A stretch of 58,869 nucleotides of DNA from Acetobacteraceae bacterium (GTDB taxonomy: Bacteria > Pseudomonadota > Alphaproteobacteria > Acetobacterales > Acetobacteraceae): positions 1 through 58,869 of the forward strand of contig SHWL01000011.1 of assembly GCA_009693865.1 (NCBI GenBank), written 5' to 3'. Below, piece after piece: positions 40,544 to 50,560 of the stretch (positions are counted from its first letter, which is position 1; each line of letters starts with the position of its first letter). The notes beneath the pieces were generated by a model. That model did no database searches, was not told where the DNA came from, and saw only the letters and a program-made list of their open reading frames with translations. The position numbers and the translations under genes are program-made.

Positions 40544-41899
40544 TCAGGCCGGCGCGCGCGCCACGAACCTCCCATCCCCCGGCCGCGCCAACACCGTCTT
40601 CCCATCCCAGATCATCCGCCCACGCAACCATGTCGCCGCCACGCGCGCGCGCATTTTCGTCCCATGCCAGGCCGACCAGTTCATCTCCGGCCGGTCCACC
40701 AGCGAATTCTCGTCGAACGTGAAATCCCCCGGCTCCAGCACCACCAGATCGGCATCCGACCCGACCCGGATCGCCCCCTTCCTCGGCCAGAGCCCATGCA
40801 ATTTCGCGCTCCGCTCGGCGCAGTAAGTCGCCATCAGAGTCGGCGATAATCCCCGCTCCGCCAGCAACGTGAACATCAACGGCGCGAAACTCTGCAACCC
40901 CGTCAGGCCCGCGCCACACGCGAAGATGTCGTCGAGGGTCTTTCTCTCCCGCGGCCAGGGCGCGTGATCGGTCGAGATATACGCGATCTTATCGGCCAGC
41001 AGACATTCCCACATCCGTTCGACTTCCGCCGCGGTGCGAAACGGCGGATTGCACTTGCCAAAACCTTTCAGGCGGACGACGTCGTCCTCGGTCATGCACA
41101 GATAATGGATGCAGGCCTCACCCGTCGTTTTCGCGCCAAGCCCGCGGAATTGTTCGGCCAGCGCGAACCCGCGCGCGATCGATGAGTGCGCGATATGGAC
41201 ATGCGCGCCGGTTTCCAGCGCCATTTCGAAAATCTCCAGATCGGCCATCGACTCGGCCAACGGCGGGCGCGTGCGGCAATGCATGATCGGATCGACGCGG
41301 CCCGCGGCGCGTGCCTCCGCTGTCAGTTTCTCGACCAACTCCTGATCTTCGTTATGGATCGCCACCGGCAATCCGGTCTTCGCGATTTCCCGAAACGCGG
41401 CCAGCATCGTCGGATGATCGATGCGCGGGAACCGGACGGCGTCATACTCGTACGTGGAAAGCTTGAACGCCGAGATTCCACCCGCCGCCAGTTCAGGGAT
41501 CGCGTGCAGGCCGCCGGTTTTGGTGATCGTGCCATACAGGGCCATGTCGACGTGCGACGTCCGCTCCACCCAACCGATCTTGTCGCGCAACAGCACGGCG
41601 TCGGTGACCGGATGCGGCACGTCGTAGGGCATGTCGCAACATGTCGTGACTCCTCCGGCGGCGGCGCATCGCGACGCGGTCTCGATCCCCGGCCAACCGG
41701 TGGAGGACGAAGTATGCATGTGCCCATCGACCAAACCCGGCAGGATCATGTTGGCGCCATGGGAGATCGTTTCCCCCGCGGGGGGCGGCTCGCCCTGCCC
41801 GATCGCCGCGATCTTCTCGCCGCGCACCGCGACGTAGCCATTTGGCAGGATCGCATCTGTGGTGACGACGGTGCCCGTGATCACACGGTCGAATGGCAT
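40544..41899 (-). CDS. Cyclic amidohydrolase (dihydroorotase / hydantoinase / allantoinase family)
   Basis: The 451-residue protein (ATG 41899; GTG 41905 possible) has the metal-binding start [16 protein letters not shown] (His-x-His), [26 protein letters not shown] (Lys likely carboxylated), [14 protein letters not shown] (His), [11 protein letters not shown] (His) and [11 protein letters not shown] (Asp). It ends in [20 protein letters not shown]. These enzymes open cyclic amides such as hydantoins, dihydropyrimidines or allantoin. It is divergent from the MmgE/PrpD gene across 158 bases. The substrate is not determined by the motifs. Confidence 0.85.
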   Translation of the reverse strand: MPFDRVITGTVVTTDAILPNGYVAVRGEKIAAIGQGEPPPAGETISHGANMILPGLVDGHMHTSSSTGWPGIETASRCAAAGGVTTCCDMPYDVPHPVTDAVLLRDKIGWVERTSHVDMALYGTITKTGGLHAIPELAAGGISAFKLSTYEYDAVRFPRIDHPTMLAAFREIAKTGLPVAIHNEDQELVEKLTAEARAAGRVDPIMHCRTRPPLAESMADLEIFEMALETGAHVHIAHSSIARGFALAEQFRGLGAKTTGEACIHYLCMTEDDVVRLKGFGKCNPPFRTAAEVERMWECLLADKIAYISTDHAPWPRERKTLDDIFACGAGLTGLQSFAPLMFTLLAERGLSPTLMATYCAERSAKLHGLWPRKGAIRVGSDADLVVLEPGDFTFDENSLVDRPEMNWSAWHGTKMRARVAATWLRGRMIWDGKTVLARPGDGRFVARAPA

Positions 41900-42057
41900 T
41901 GACACTTATATATGCATCCTTCGGTGCGTTGCCGGTGAAGCAACCTTGCCGCGGCTCGGGCGCGACCGTAGGAAGCATCACGAGGACATTATATCCTCAC
42001 CAGCATGTGCGCGAACCGTGGCCATGTCCACACCAAGGCGCGAAACGGAGGAAACGA

Positions 42058-43557
42058 ATGATCACGCATGACGTCACGGTCCATCCATCCAAGGACGACC
42101 TGAAGCGCGAAGACCAGTTTGCCTGGAAGATCGCGGGCGTGGCCGCCGATAAAGTCGCGGTCGATAAGGACGTGGCGGAGATGATCGTCAATCGGATCAT
42201 CGACAATGCCTCGGTCGCCATCGCCGCGATCAATCGCCGCCCGGTCGTTTCGGCGCGTGGCATGGCATTGGCGCGCCCGCATAAAGGCGGCGCGACGGTG
42301 TTCGGTGTGCCCGCCGGCAAGCGCGTGACGCCCGAGTGGGCGGCATGGGCGAACGGCACCGCGGTGCGCGAGCTGGACATGCACGACACGTTTCTCGCCG
42401 CGGATTATTCGCACCCCGGCGACAACATCCCGCCGATTCTGGCGGTCGCGCAGACGACGGAAAAATCCGGCCGCGATTTGCTCCGCGGTCTCGCGACCGG
42501 ATATGAAATCCAGATCGACCTCGTCCGCGCGATTTCCTTGCATGCGCACAAGATCGATCACATCGGGCATTTGTGCCCGGCGCAGGCGGCGGGAATTGGG
42601 ACGCTGCTGGGGTTAAAGCAGGATGTGATTTACCAGGCGGTGCAGCAGGCCGTGCATGTCAGCTTCACGACCCGCCAGTCGCGCAAAGGCCAGATCAGTT
42701 CCTGGAAGGCCTACGCGCCCGCTCATTCCGGCAAGCTCGCGGTGGAAGCGGTGGACCGCGTGCTGCGTGGCGAAGGCGCGCCAAGTCCGATCTATGAAGG
42801 CGAGGACAGCGTGATCGCGTGGATGCTGGATGGCCCGAAAGCGCATTACCAGGTGACGCTGCCCGGCCCAGGGGAGCGGAAACGCGCGATCATGGACAGC
42901 TACACGAAGGAACACAGCGCGGAATATCAATCGCAGGCGCTGATCGACCTCGCGTTCCGCATGCGCGGGGAAATTTCCGACTTCGAGCAAATCGAGAAAA
43001 TTGTCATCCACACGAGCCATCACACCCACTACGTGATCGGCACCGGTGCCAACGATCCGCAGAAAATGGACCCGAAGGCCAGCCGCGAAACGCTGGATCA
43101 TTCGATCATGTATATCTTCGCCGTCGCGTTGCAGGACGGCAAATGGCACCATGTCGACAGCTATGCGCCAAGGCGCGTTGGCCGCGCCGACACCGTGCGC
43201 CTGTGGCATAAGATCGAGACGATCGAGGATCCGGAATGGACGCGCCGTTACCTCACGACCGATCCAAACGAATTGTCGTTCGGCGGCCGGGTCGAGATCC
43301 ATCTGCGCGACGGCACCAAAGTCATCGACGAAATGGCCGTCGCCAACGCCCATCCCCTGGGCGCCAAACCCTTCGGCCGCGACGACTACATCAACAAGTT
43401 CCTGACGCTGACCGACGGGATCGTTGGCACACGGGAGGCGAATCGCTTCCTGGACGCCGCGCAGTCCGTCGCCAGCCTTGCCGCCGGTGAACTGCACCAG
43501 TTGAACGTGGCGCTGCCGGCGGGCACGCTGACCGTCAGCAAGCCGGGTATCATCTAA
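42058..43557 (+). CDS. MmgE/PrpD-family dehydratase (2-methylcitrate dehydratase-like)
   Basis: The 499-residue protein starts at ATG 42058 behind GGAGGAAAC. It shows PrpD-type segments: [113 protein letters not shown] and [15 protein letters not shown]. The family includes 2-methylcitrate dehydratase and cis-aconitate decarboxylase. Fifteen bases separate it from a citrate/2-methylcitrate synthase gene, which favours the methylcitrate cycle for propionyl-CoA. PrpB and acnD are not present here. Confidence 0.88.
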   Translation: MITHDVTVHPSKDDLKREDQFAWKIAGVAADKVAVDKDVAEMIVNRIIDNASVAIAAINRRPVVSARGMALARPHKGGATVFGVPAGKRVTPEWAAWANGTAVRELDMHDTFLAADYSHPGDNIPPILAVAQTTEKSGRDLLRGLATGYEIQIDLVRAISLHAHKIDHIGHLCPAQAAGIGTLLGLKQDVIYQAVQQAVHVSFTTRQSRKGQISSWKAYAPAHSGKLAVEAVDRVLRGEGAPSPIYEGEDSVIAWMLDGPKAHYQVTLPGPGERKRAIMDSYTKEHSAEYQSQALIDLAFRMRGEISDFEQIEKIVIHTSHHTHYVIGTGANDPQKMDPKASRETLDHSIMYIFAVALQDGKWHHVDSYAPRRVGRADTVRLWHKIETIEDPEWTRRYLTTDPNELSFGGRVEIHLRDGTKVIDEMAVANAHPLGAKPFGRDDYINKFLTLTDGIVGTREANRFLDAAQSVASLAAGELHQLNVALPAGTLTVSKPGII

Positions 43558-43572
43558 GGAGGATCTGACCCC

Positions 43573-44724
43573 ATGAGCGAAACCGCGTTACCCAACCGGG
43601 CGAAAAAAAGTGTCGGCCTGTCCGGCATCGTCGCCGGCAACACCGCTTTGTGCACCGTTGGCCGCTCGGGCAACGATTTGCACTACCGCGGCTACGACAT
43701 TCTCGACGTCGCCGATGTCTGCGAGTTCGAGGAAATCGCTTACCTGATCGTCCATGGCGCGCTGCCGAACCGGGCGCAGTTGCGGAACTACAAGGCGAAG
43801 CTAAAGTCGTTACGCGGTCTTCCCGCGCCCGTGAAAGCGGCGCTGGAAGCGTTGCCCGCGGCGTCGCACCCGATGGATGTCATGCGCACCGGTATCTCCG
43901 TGCTTGGCTGCGTGCTGCCGGAGAAGGACGATCAGAACGCCCCCGGCGCGAAAGACATCATCGACCGGATGATGGCCTCGCTTGGCTCGATGCTGCTGTA
44001 CTGGTTCCACTTCGCGCAGAACGGCAAGCGCATCGACGTGGAAACGGACGACGAGTCGATCGGCGGTCATTTCCTGCACCTTCTGCACGGCAAGCCACCC
44101 AGCGCCGATTTCGTCCGCGCGATGCACACGTCGTTGATCCTGTACGCCGAGCATGAGTTCAACGCGTCCACCTTCACCTGCCGCGTGGTCGCGGGCACCG
44201 GCGCCGACATGCACTCCGCGATCACGGCCGGCATCGGCGCGCTGCGCGGTCCGAAACATGGTGGCGCCAACGAGGTCTCTTTCGAGATTCAGAATCGCTA
44301 TGGGTCGCTGGACGAGGCCGAGGCCGACATTCGCAAGCGCGTCGCGAATCGTGAGGTCGTGATCGGATTCGGCCACGCCGTTTACACGATCTCCGATCCT
44401 CGCAATGAGGTAATCAAGAAGGTCGCGCGGCGTCTGTCGGAACAGGCGGGCGATTTGCGCCTGTTCAACGTCGCCGACCGAATCGAGTCGACGATGATGG
44501 ACGCGAAGAAGATGTTCGCCAACCTCGACTGGTTCAGCGCCATTTCCTACCACATGTTGGGCGTGCCTACGAACATGTTCACGCCGCTGTTTGTGATCGC
44601 GCGCACCTCCGGCTGGGGCGCGCATGTGATCGAACAACGCATCGATAACAAGCTGATCCGGCCAACGGCGAACTACATTGGCCCCGAAGATCTGAAGTTC
44701 GTGCCGATCGCCGAACGCGGCTGA
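43573..44724 (+). CDS. prpC: 2-methylcitrate synthase / citrate synthase
   Basis: The 383-residue protein starts at ATG 43573 after AAGGAGGATCTG. It has the short (PrpC-like) citrate synthase layout: [59 protein letters not shown] (His), [14 protein letters not shown] (His), [20 protein letters not shown] and the C-terminal [20 protein letters not shown] with the catalytic Asp/Arg region. Its position after the PrpD-family gene supports condensation of propionyl-CoA with oxaloacetate. A strong terminator follows at 44752-44780, closing a two-gene operon. Confidence 0.9.
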   Translation: MSETALPNRAKKSVGLSGIVAGNTALCTVGRSGNDLHYRGYDILDVADVCEFEEIAYLIVHGALPNRAQLRNYKAKLKSLRGLPAPVKAALEALPAASHPMDVMRTGISVLGCVLPEKDDQNAPGAKDIIDRMMASLGSMLLYWFHFAQNGKRIDVETDDESIGGHFLHLLHGKPPSADFVRAMHTSLILYAEHEFNASTFTCRVVAGTGADMHSAITAGIGALRGPKHGGANEVSFEIQNRYGSLDEAEADIRKRVANREVVIGFGHAVYTISDPRNEVIKKVARRLSEQAGDLRLFNVADRIESTMMDAKKMFANLDWFSAISYHMLGVPTNMFTPLFVIARTSGWGAHVIEQRIDNKLIRPTANYIGPEDLKFVPIAERG

Positions 44725-44751
44725 TCCCGCCTGAGGGAAGCATGCGAAAAC

Positions 44752-44780
44752 GCCGCGGCGGCATGCCGCGGCTTTTTTTT
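44752..44780 (+). terminator. Rho-independent terminator after prpC
   Basis: GCCGCGGC-GGCAT-GCCGCGGC followed directly by eight T residues, 28 bases beyond the prpC stop: an 8-bp pure G/C stem with a U-tract. Confidence 0.9.
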
Positions 44781-45088
44781 GTCGTTTCGCCAAATTATCG
44801 TTGACAGCGGCCCGCCAGATGTCGAGAAGCGATTCTGGCTAAATTGGAAGCGATTCGCATCGTCGAGTCGTGAACATTCGGATTGATGAGGACGTTCATG
44901 GACGCGCATCCGGTCCTGACAGTCACCAGGCGATCGAACACAACGAACCCGTGTTTGACCGTGGCTCGCGCGATGCCCATCTCGACCTGGGTCGCATGGT
45001 TCCGCGATCCGGATGATATCCAGGTTCGTAACGACACCGGTCGCGGCGGTCATTCGGCCATGGCACCGGTAACAGGGAGTTTCCAGGC
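44781..45088. other. Intergenic region before the histone-like gene
   Basis: About 300 bases between the prpC terminator and the histone H1-like start. Two overlapping short frames (leftward 80 codons at 44795-45037, rightward 69 codons at 44883-45092) exist, but neither has a recognisable product or clear ribosome site. The repeated AAGCGATTC (44826 and 44848) and A/T-rich start suggest promoter DNA for the downstream gene. Nothing else is recognised. Confidence 0.4.
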
Positions 45089-45616
45089 GTGAACAACGAC
45101 GAACTCATAGTGGAAGAAACCCCGCGTGCTCAGGCTTTGGCGATGCGCGCGGGCGGACGGAAAACGGCGAAGAAGGCCGCGGGTAAAAAGGCCGCGCCAA
45201 AAAAGGCCGGCCGTAAGGCAGCCGTGAAAAAGGCCGCGCCGAAGAAAGCCGGACGTAAGGCAGCCGGAAAGAAAGCCGCGCCGAAGAAGGCCGGTCGCAA
45301 GGCAGCCGGAAAGAAAGCCGCGCCGAAGAAGGCCGGTCGTAAGGCAGCTGGAAAGAAAGCCGCGCCGAAGAAAGCCGGTCGTAAGGCAGCCGCGAAAAAG
45401 ATGGGCCGTAAAGCCGCCGCGCCGAAAAAAGCCGGCCGTAAGACAGCCATGAAAAAGGCGGCGCCGAAGAAGGCCGGTCGTAAGGCAGCCGGAAAGAAGG
45501 CCGCGCCGAAGCGGGCAGCCGCGAAGAAGGGTGCCCGGAAAGTTGGCCGTCCACGCAAGACCGCCGCGCCCGCCGCCGCGCCTGAACCGGCGGCGTCGTC
45601 CGACTCTTCGAACTAA
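45089..45616 (+). CDS. Histone H1-like Lys/Ala-rich DNA-binding protein with AT-hook
   Basis: The 175-residue protein has a short acidic N-terminus (NNDELIVEETPR). A run of 14-residue repeats of the type AGKKAAPKKAGRKA (about 33-150) follows, then an AT-hook-like VGRPRKTA and an Ala/Pro/Ser tail. Lys, Ala, Pro and Arg make up nearly everything, as in the C-terminal domains of eukaryotic H1, chlamydial Hc1/Hc2, AlgP and other bacterial H1-like proteins. It should bind DNA electrostatically and condense or organise the nucleoid. Copy number of the repeat is likely variable. No structured domain is present. Confidence 0.85.
   Translation: MNNDELIVEETPRAQALAMRAGGRKTAKKAAGKKAAPKKAGRKAAVKKAAPKKAGRKAAGKKAAPKKAGRKAAGKKAAPKKAGRKAAGKKAAPKKAGRKAAAKKMGRKAAAPKKAGRKTAMKKAAPKKAGRKAAGKKAAPKRAAAKKGARKVGRPRKTAAPAAAPEPAASSDSSN
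45190..45505 (+). repeat. 42-bp coding tandem repeats in the H1-like gene
   Basis: About seven imperfect copies of a 42-base unit encode KKAAPKKAGRKAAG. Several neighbours are nearly identical at DNA level (AAGAAAGCCGCGCCGAAGAA repeated), with one shortened copy around KKMGRKAAAPKK. Such repeats expand and contract by slippage, and the long open frames on the opposite strand here are by-products of the repeat. Confidence 0.85.
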
Positions 45617-45650
45617 CGACCTGAACGAACCGGCCGGAGGCGTCTCGGAA

Positions 45651-46283
45651 CTATCCGAACGTCTCCAGCAGGTCGTTCACCTGTTCCGGCGTCAGAACGC
45701 GCGGTGAGTGACCACGTAACGTCAAAAACAGCTTGGCGGCTTCTTCCAGTTCTTCCGCGGCGTAAACCGCGTCTAGGAGCGTTTTTCCCGACACGACCGG
45801 GCCGTGATTGGCCAATAAAACCGCACGCGCGTCCGGTGCCGCTGCTCTGATCGCTGGTTCCATCGCCGGATCGCCCGGACGAAAATACGGAATAACCGGC
45901 ATCTTCCGCCCAATCCGCATCACGAAATACGGCGTCAGCGGCGGAATTGGATTCTCCAGATTTACATCCGGCAAACACGCCACCGCGGTCGCCAGCGTCG
46001 AGTGCAAATGCACGATCGCGCCCGCATCCGCGCGAGTCACGTAAAACGCACGGTGCATGAACACTTCCTTCGATGGCGCGTCGCCTCCCACATGGCGGAA
46101 GTCCTGGTCGAGTTTCGATATCCTCGCGGGATCGAGCCGCCCCAGACTCGAATTGGTCGGGGAGATCAAGTAACCGTCCTCGACACGCATGCTGATATTG
46201 CCGGCGCTGCCAACGGAAAATCCGCGGGCGAACAGGCTCGCCGCGAGTTCGGTCATCAGGTCGCGGCTTTGGGTTTCGTTCAT
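45651..46283 (-). CDS. otnC: Class II aldolase: 3-oxo-tetronate 4-phosphate decarboxylase
   Basis: The 210-residue protein from ATG 46283 belongs to the class II aldolase/adducin family: SLFARGFSVGSAGNISMRVE, LISPTNSSLGRLDP, KEVFMHRAFYVTRADAGAIV, HLHSTLATAVACLP (Zn His-x-His) and LLANHGPVVSGKTLLDAVYA (Zn His). In the tetronate pathway OtnC decarboxylates 3-oxo-tetronate 4-phosphate to dihydroxyacetone phosphate. It begins five bases after the otnK stop, the usual pairing, which makes this assignment more secure than for a lone aldolase. Confidence 0.87.
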   Translation of the reverse strand: MNETQSRDLMTELAASLFARGFSVGSAGNISMRVEDGYLISPTNSSLGRLDPARISKLDQDFRHVGGDAPSKEVFMHRAFYVTRADAGAIVHLHSTLATAVACLPDVNLENPIPPLTPYFVMRIGRKMPVIPYFRPGDPAMEPAIRAAAPDARAVLLANHGPVVSGKTLLDAVYAAEELEEAAKLFLTLRGHSPRVLTPEQVNDLLETFG

Positions 46284-46288
46284 CGCGG

Positions 46289-47560
46289 TCAGTCCTTCAG
46301 CATCTGAAACGCTTTCGGGAAGAAATCGGGCGCGCCGAAATTGCCGGACTTCAGGGCCAGCAACAGATCGGCTCCATTGCCAGATGCCAACGTCCATGGA
46401 ACGCCCGGATCGATCTCCACGCCGATCCGCAATTGCCGGACCCCAAGTTTGGTCACGACCGCGCCCGACGTTTCGCCGCCGGCCACCACCATCCGGCGCA
46501 CGCCACGCGCGATCAGGCCCTCGGCGATTCGCGCCATGGCGTCTTCCAGCAAAGCGCCAGCTTTCTCGGGCCCGCCAAGCGCCGCCTGGATCGCCGCGAC
46601 CTTATCGGGCGGGGCGGAAGCCGCGATAATGACCGGTTTGGCGCCGATCTTTCCGTCCGTCCAATTCAGCGCGATTTCGGCAAGCCCGGTGGCATTTGGC
46701 GTGGCAAGTGGATTGAGTTCATGCACCGGCGCCTGCGCCCGCGCGTAACCAAGCTGGTTCAGCGTGGCGCGCGAGCAGGACCCGGACAGCACCGCCGCCG
46801 CCCCCGCGATGTCCGGCAGCGTCCCGGCGTCTCCCGCGGCCGGCAACAGGCCCGCGCGCCGGAAGTTACCCGGCAAGCCCATGGCGACGCCCGAGCCGCC
46901 ACAGACCAGCGCATGGTGCGCCGCCGCCTCCCCAATCGCGATCAGATGCGCGTCGGTCACGGCGTCGACGATGGCATGACTGCGTCCCTCTTCTTTCAAC
47001 CGGGTCATCGCGTCGCGGATGGCGGAGCCACCCGCCTCGACCACCGGGAACGCAACGAGGCCCACCGTGCCATCGGTCTGACGCGACAGCACGCGCACCA
47101 GGTTGGCGTCCGTCATCGGCGTCAGCGGATGGTGTTCCATGCCGCTTTCGTTCAGCAACACGCCGCCGGCGAACAAATGGCCGAGGTAAACGGTGCGGCC
47201 GTTGGTCGGAAACGCCGGGCAATGCAGCGAGAAACCACAGTCGAGCGCCCGGATCATCGCGTCGGCGATCGGGCCGATATTACCCTGATCGGTGCTGTCG
47301 AAGGTCGAACAGTATTTGAAGAAGTATTGCCTCGCGCCCGCCTTCCGCAACCACGCCAGCGCCGCCAGGCTCTGTCCGACCGCCCATTCGACCGGCGCCG
47401 TCCGCGACTTGATGGCCACGACGACGGCATCCGCGTCGGGCACCGGATCGTCCGGGGCCGGCGTGCCGATCAGTTGGACCGTGCGCATCCCACCTCGCAC
47501 CAGCATGGAGCAAAGATCGGTGGCGCCAGTAAAGTCGTCGGCGACAGAGCCCAGTAGCAT
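46289..47560 (-). CDS. otnK: Four-carbon acid sugar kinase: 3-oxo-tetronate kinase
   Basis: The 423-residue protein (DUF1537 family) starts at ATG 47560 behind AAGGAG. It has the N-terminal LLGSVADDFTGATDLCSMLV (substrate-binding Asp), VVAIKSRTAPVEWAVGQSLA, YFFKYCSTFDSTDQGNIGPI, CPAFPTNGRTVYLGHLFAGG, the central GGSGVAMGLPGNFR and ATP-binding C-terminal VVAGGETSGAVVTKLGV. It phosphorylates 3-oxo-tetronate from L-threonate/D-erythronate-type acids. No otnI isomerase or dehydrogenase is nearby, so the pathway needs genes elsewhere. Confidence 0.9.
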   Translation of the reverse strand: MLLGSVADDFTGATDLCSMLVRGGMRTVQLIGTPAPDDPVPDADAVVVAIKSRTAPVEWAVGQSLAALAWLRKAGARQYFFKYCSTFDSTDQGNIGPIADAMIRALDCGFSLHCPAFPTNGRTVYLGHLFAGGVLLNESGMEHHPLTPMTDANLVRVLSRQTDGTVGLVAFPVVEAGGSAIRDAMTRLKEEGRSHAIVDAVTDAHLIAIGEAAAHHALVCGGSGVAMGLPGNFRRAGLLPAAGDAGTLPDIAGAAAVLSGSCSRATLNQLGYARAQAPVHELNPLATPNATGLAEIALNWTDGKIGAKPVIIAASAPPDKVAAIQAALGGPEKAGALLEDAMARIAEGLIARGVRRMVVAGGETSGAVVTKLGVRQLRIGVEIDPGVPWTLASGNGADLLLALKSGNFGAPDFFPKAFQMLKD

Positions 47561-47581
47561 TGAGGAAATCTCCTTACCGGA

Positions 47582-48616
47582 TCAGCCCAACGACTGGGCG
47601 AACAGAGCGGCCTGGGTCCGCCAGGAAGGAAGCGACTGACCAATCTGCCAGGCCCGCTCGGCCATGTCACGGCGCAGCTCGCCGCCGAAAATCATCCGCC
47701 GCAACGATTTCGATACCTGGTCGCGATCGGCCGCGGGACAGACACAACCGGAGTCCGGCGTGATCAAACGACCCGCCGCGCCGCCCTCGGTGACGACAAC
47801 CGGCAGGCCACGCTTCAACGCCTCGGCGATCGCCATGCCGTACCCTTCGTAATGCGTCGCCAGCGCGAACAGATCGGCGCCCTGCCAGGCCCGCTCCAAC
47901 GCGTCCCCGGTCAATTCGCCCGCGAAATGCACACGCCGGGCGATGTCGAGTTCTTCCGCGAGCGCCATCAACCCGTGCGCATGGACGGGATCCCGGTCCG
48001 GCGAGCCAACGATGGTCAGATGCCAGTCGAGATCCCAAAGCCGGCCAAGAGCGCGCAACAACAGGTCGTGACCTTTGCGCGGGATCAGTGTGCCGATCGA
48101 CAGAATCTCGCACGTTGGACCACCGGAACCGGCACACCTTGGCGCGTCATCGGTTCCGGGAACCACCGCGGCGACCCGCGCCTCCGGAATACGAAACCGC
48201 GTGACGAGTGTTTCCGCCGTGGTCTCGCTGGTCACGATCAATCGCTTCAGGCGCGCGAACAACCGCTGTTCGATATCCTCCTGAGCTGCCTGCGCCACTG
48301 GCTCCAGTCCGGTTTCCAGCGAGGTGGGATGATGGATCAACCCAGCCGAGCAGCGCGCGGCAAGCACATCCTCCAGGCCGTGAAACGCCGGCAGCGCCAG
48401 GCCATCGATCACCGGCCTCGTATCGGGCGCCAAACGGTTCCACGACGCGCGAGCGGACAGGCGCGCGGCCTCGTCGCATGTGGGAAACGCGCCGGCCAGT
48501 TCCACTACATCGACGTGGTGACCATCGGCGCGAAGCCCGTCCACGATCCGGCGGTCGTAGCCATAACCGCCGGAGATCGTGTCGAAAGGCGCCGGAACGA
48601 TCAGCGAGATGTGCAT
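47582..48616 (-). CDS. Glycosyltransferase family 4 protein
   Basis: The 344-residue GT-B glycosyltransferase has an N-terminal acceptor domain (ISLIVPAPFDTISGGYGYDR). The C-terminal donor domain contains EILSIGTLIPRKGHDLLLRA, IVGSPDRD, VHFAGELTGDALERAWQGAD and the E-x7-E-type motif YEGYGMAIAEALKRGLPVVV. It would add a sugar from a nucleotide donor to a lipid, glycan or small molecule. Co-directional with otnKC downstream and an ABC binding protein upstream, but its link to either is unclear. Confidence 0.87.
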   Translation of the reverse strand: MHISLIVPAPFDTISGGYGYDRRIVDGLRADGHHVDVVELAGAFPTCDEAARLSARASWNRLAPDTRPVIDGLALPAFHGLEDVLAARCSAGLIHHPTSLETGLEPVAQAAQEDIEQRLFARLKRLIVTSETTAETLVTRFRIPEARVAAVVPGTDDAPRCAGSGGPTCEILSIGTLIPRKGHDLLLRALGRLWDLDWHLTIVGSPDRDPVHAHGLMALAEELDIARRVHFAGELTGDALERAWQGADLFALATHYEGYGMAIAEALKRGLPVVVTEGGAAGRLITPDSGCVCPAADRDQVSKSLRRMIFGGELRRDMAERAWQIGQSLPSWRTQAALFAQSLG

Positions 48617-48646
48617 GGATCGCTCCGGCCGTTTTCAGGCACGGGG

Positions 48647-49858
48647 TTACACGCCCTCGATGATGTCGCCGTACGGAACCCAGGTTTTGCCGTCCCATTT
48701 GATCAGTTGCAGCGCCTTGACCGGGTGGAAGTTGGTCGGACTGGTATTGACCTTGATGCCGGGTAACAACACCGGCACTTCCAGATCCTTCAGGTTCGCC
48801 GCTTGTTTCATGATGTTTTCGCGGGAGAAATCCGAGCCGCATTGCACCAGCGTCCGGTGCATCGTTTTGACGACGGCATAGGCGTAGATATAGCTCAGGT
48901 CCGTCTGATCGGCGCCGGGCATGTGCTTGTTCATGAAATCCCGCCACTCGTTCATGCCGGGATCGGCGACCCAGCGCGGATCGGTGGAATCTTTCAGATA
49001 ATTCGTGCTGATCATGCCAATCGATTTTTCCGGACCGGCGGGAACCATAACGGTCCCGACCGAGATCGCGACGTTCGACATGACGAACAACGGCTTCCAC
49101 CCGAGATCGTGGACCTTGCGGATCGCCTGCGCGGCGAATTTCGGAATCGCCACGCACAGGAACGCATCCGCGCCGGAAGCCTGCAGCGAGGTGATCTGAC
49201 TGTCGATCGTCGCATCGGTGGGCTCGTACGACACCATGACGGTCTTCTTGTCGAAATTGTCGCCAAGAATGTCTTTGACGCCGGCTGGGTAATCCTTACC
49301 GAAATCGTCATTTTGATAGAGGATTCCGATCTTCGCGTTGGGCTTCTCCCGTAATATGTATTTTGTATAAATCTGCGCCTCGGTCCGGTAGCTCGCCTGG
49401 AAGCCGATCGTCCAGGGGAAGTTTTTATAGTCGCCCCATTTGTCCGCGCCGGTCGCGATGAAGAGATGCGGCACTTTCTTCTGGTTCACGTAACGATGGA
49501 TCGCCGAGTTGGTCGGTGTGCCCAACGTGTTGAACAGAAACGCGACCTCGTCCTGTTCCACGAGACGGCGCACCACCTCGACGGTCTTGGGCGGGCTGTA
49601 CACGTCGTCCAAACTGATGAAATTGATCTTCCGTCCGGCGATCCCGCCTTGTGCGCTGACCATGGCCCAGTAGGCGGTATGGAGTTTTCCGATCACGCTA
49701 TAGGACGACGCGGGTCCGCTATAGGGATTGGTGTGACCGATCTTGATCTCGGTGGCGGTCACGCCAGGCGTTTCCGCCGCGTGCGCGGACAGGAACGGTG
49801 TCGCGAGCGGGCTGGTCATCAGCGCGGTGCCAGCGGTGAGAAGATGGCGGCGTTTCAT
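48647..49858 (-). CDS. ABC transporter substrate-binding protein (branched-chain amino acid/amide type)
   Basis: The 403-residue protein starts at ATG 49858 after GGGAGAC. A twin-arginine-like signal (MKRRHLLTAGTALMTSPLAT ending about AHA) precedes a periplasmic type I binding domain: IKIGHTNPYSGPASSYSVIG, AMVSAQGGIAGRKINFISLD, YSPPKTVEVVRRLVEQDEVA, KIGILYQNDDFGKDYPAGVK and ASGADAFLCVAIPKFAAQAI. It would capture an amino acid, amide or aromatic acid. The permease and ATPase genes (livHMGF-like) are not adjacent, so it is an orphan receptor in this window. Confidence 0.9.
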   Translation of the reverse strand: MKRRHLLTAGTALMTSPLATPFLSAHAAETPGVTATEIKIGHTNPYSGPASSYSVIGKLHTAYWAMVSAQGGIAGRKINFISLDDVYSPPKTVEVVRRLVEQDEVAFLFNTLGTPTNSAIHRYVNQKKVPHLFIATGADKWGDYKNFPWTIGFQASYRTEAQIYTKYILREKPNAKIGILYQNDDFGKDYPAGVKDILGDNFDKKTVMVSYEPTDATIDSQITSLQASGADAFLCVAIPKFAAQAIRKVHDLGWKPLFVMSNVAISVGTVMVPAGPEKSIGMISTNYLKDSTDPRWVADPGMNEWRDFMNKHMPGADQTDLSYIYAYAVVKTMHRTLVQCGSDFSRENIMKQAANLKDLEVPVLLPGIKVNTSPTNFHPVKALQLIKWDGKTWVPYGDIIEGV

Positions 49859-50101
49859 TCGGCGTCTCCCTGTTGATCGGTCCATATTACGTCGGGCCAG
49901 TTTGCTCCACGCACGCATAAACCGGAAGCCGGTCCACGGCGAGTTGTGTTTTCCGGTCAGGACAGCATTTGTCGTGGCACCGTGCTTGCGCGGATGGCCC
50001 AGGCAGGCGAGTCAGGACGGTGCGTCAAATGCATGCGCGAAAATATTTGTAACATTCCACCCTGTCAGATGTCTGGTCCTCAGAACCGAAGGATTGTTGC
50101 G

Positions 50102-50560
50102 ATGACCCGCATTCATCGTCTGCTGACCTGGCCGGCCGCGCTTTACGTCGCTGGAATCCTGATGTGGTACGAGCAGTACAAGTTGACCGGAAATCCGGGC
50201 TCGGTCTGGTTGTTCACCGTGCTGTCGGATTGGCTGTTCCTGGACGGTTACGAAAAACCGTTCCGGCTGTTGGTCGCCAGCCTGGAAATCGTGGCCTCGG
50301 TGCTGGTGGTCATCCCCGTCACGCGGGTATGGGGCGCGGCCCTGGCGCTTGGCATCATGTCCGGCGCCATTTTCTTTCACGTCGTCAGTCCTCTGGGCAT
50401 CGATCCCTACAAGGACGGCGGCGCGCTGTTCAAGGAAGCGTGCGCGGTCTGGCTGAGCGCGGCGTTCATCCTGCTGTCCTGGCGCGCCGAGGCCGCCGCG
50501 ATCGTCCATGGACTGCTGAACCGAACCAGATGGAACGGAACCACGCGATCCAACGCATGA
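50102..50560 (+). CDS. DoxX-like small integral membrane protein
   Basis: The 152-residue protein from ATG 50102 has about four hydrophobic helices: LLTWPAALYVAGILMW, SVWLFTVLSDWLFL, LLVASLEIVASVLVVIPVTR and ALALGIMSGAIFFHVVSPLG, then KEACAVWLSAAFILLSW. Helix count and the 'E-x-VAS-LVVIP ... G-x-x-SGAIFFHV-SPLGID' arrangement resemble DoxX/DUF417-like membrane proteins whose function is poorly defined. Its last 154 bases overlap, on the opposite strand, the C-terminal extension of the ECF sigma gene. Confidence 0.7.
   Translation: MTRIHRLLTWPAALYVAGILMWYEQYKLTGNPGSVWLFTVLSDWLFLDGYEKPFRLLVASLEIVASVLVVIPVTRVWGAALALGIMSGAIFFHVVSPLGIDPYKDGGALFKEACAVWLSAAFILLSWRAEAAAIVHGLLNRTRWNGTTRSNA

Noticed and set aside
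45105-45558. Long leftward frames opposite the H1-like gene
   Set aside because: They are mirror products of the 42-bp repeat (for example repeated AALRPAFFGAAFF) and have no ribosome site.
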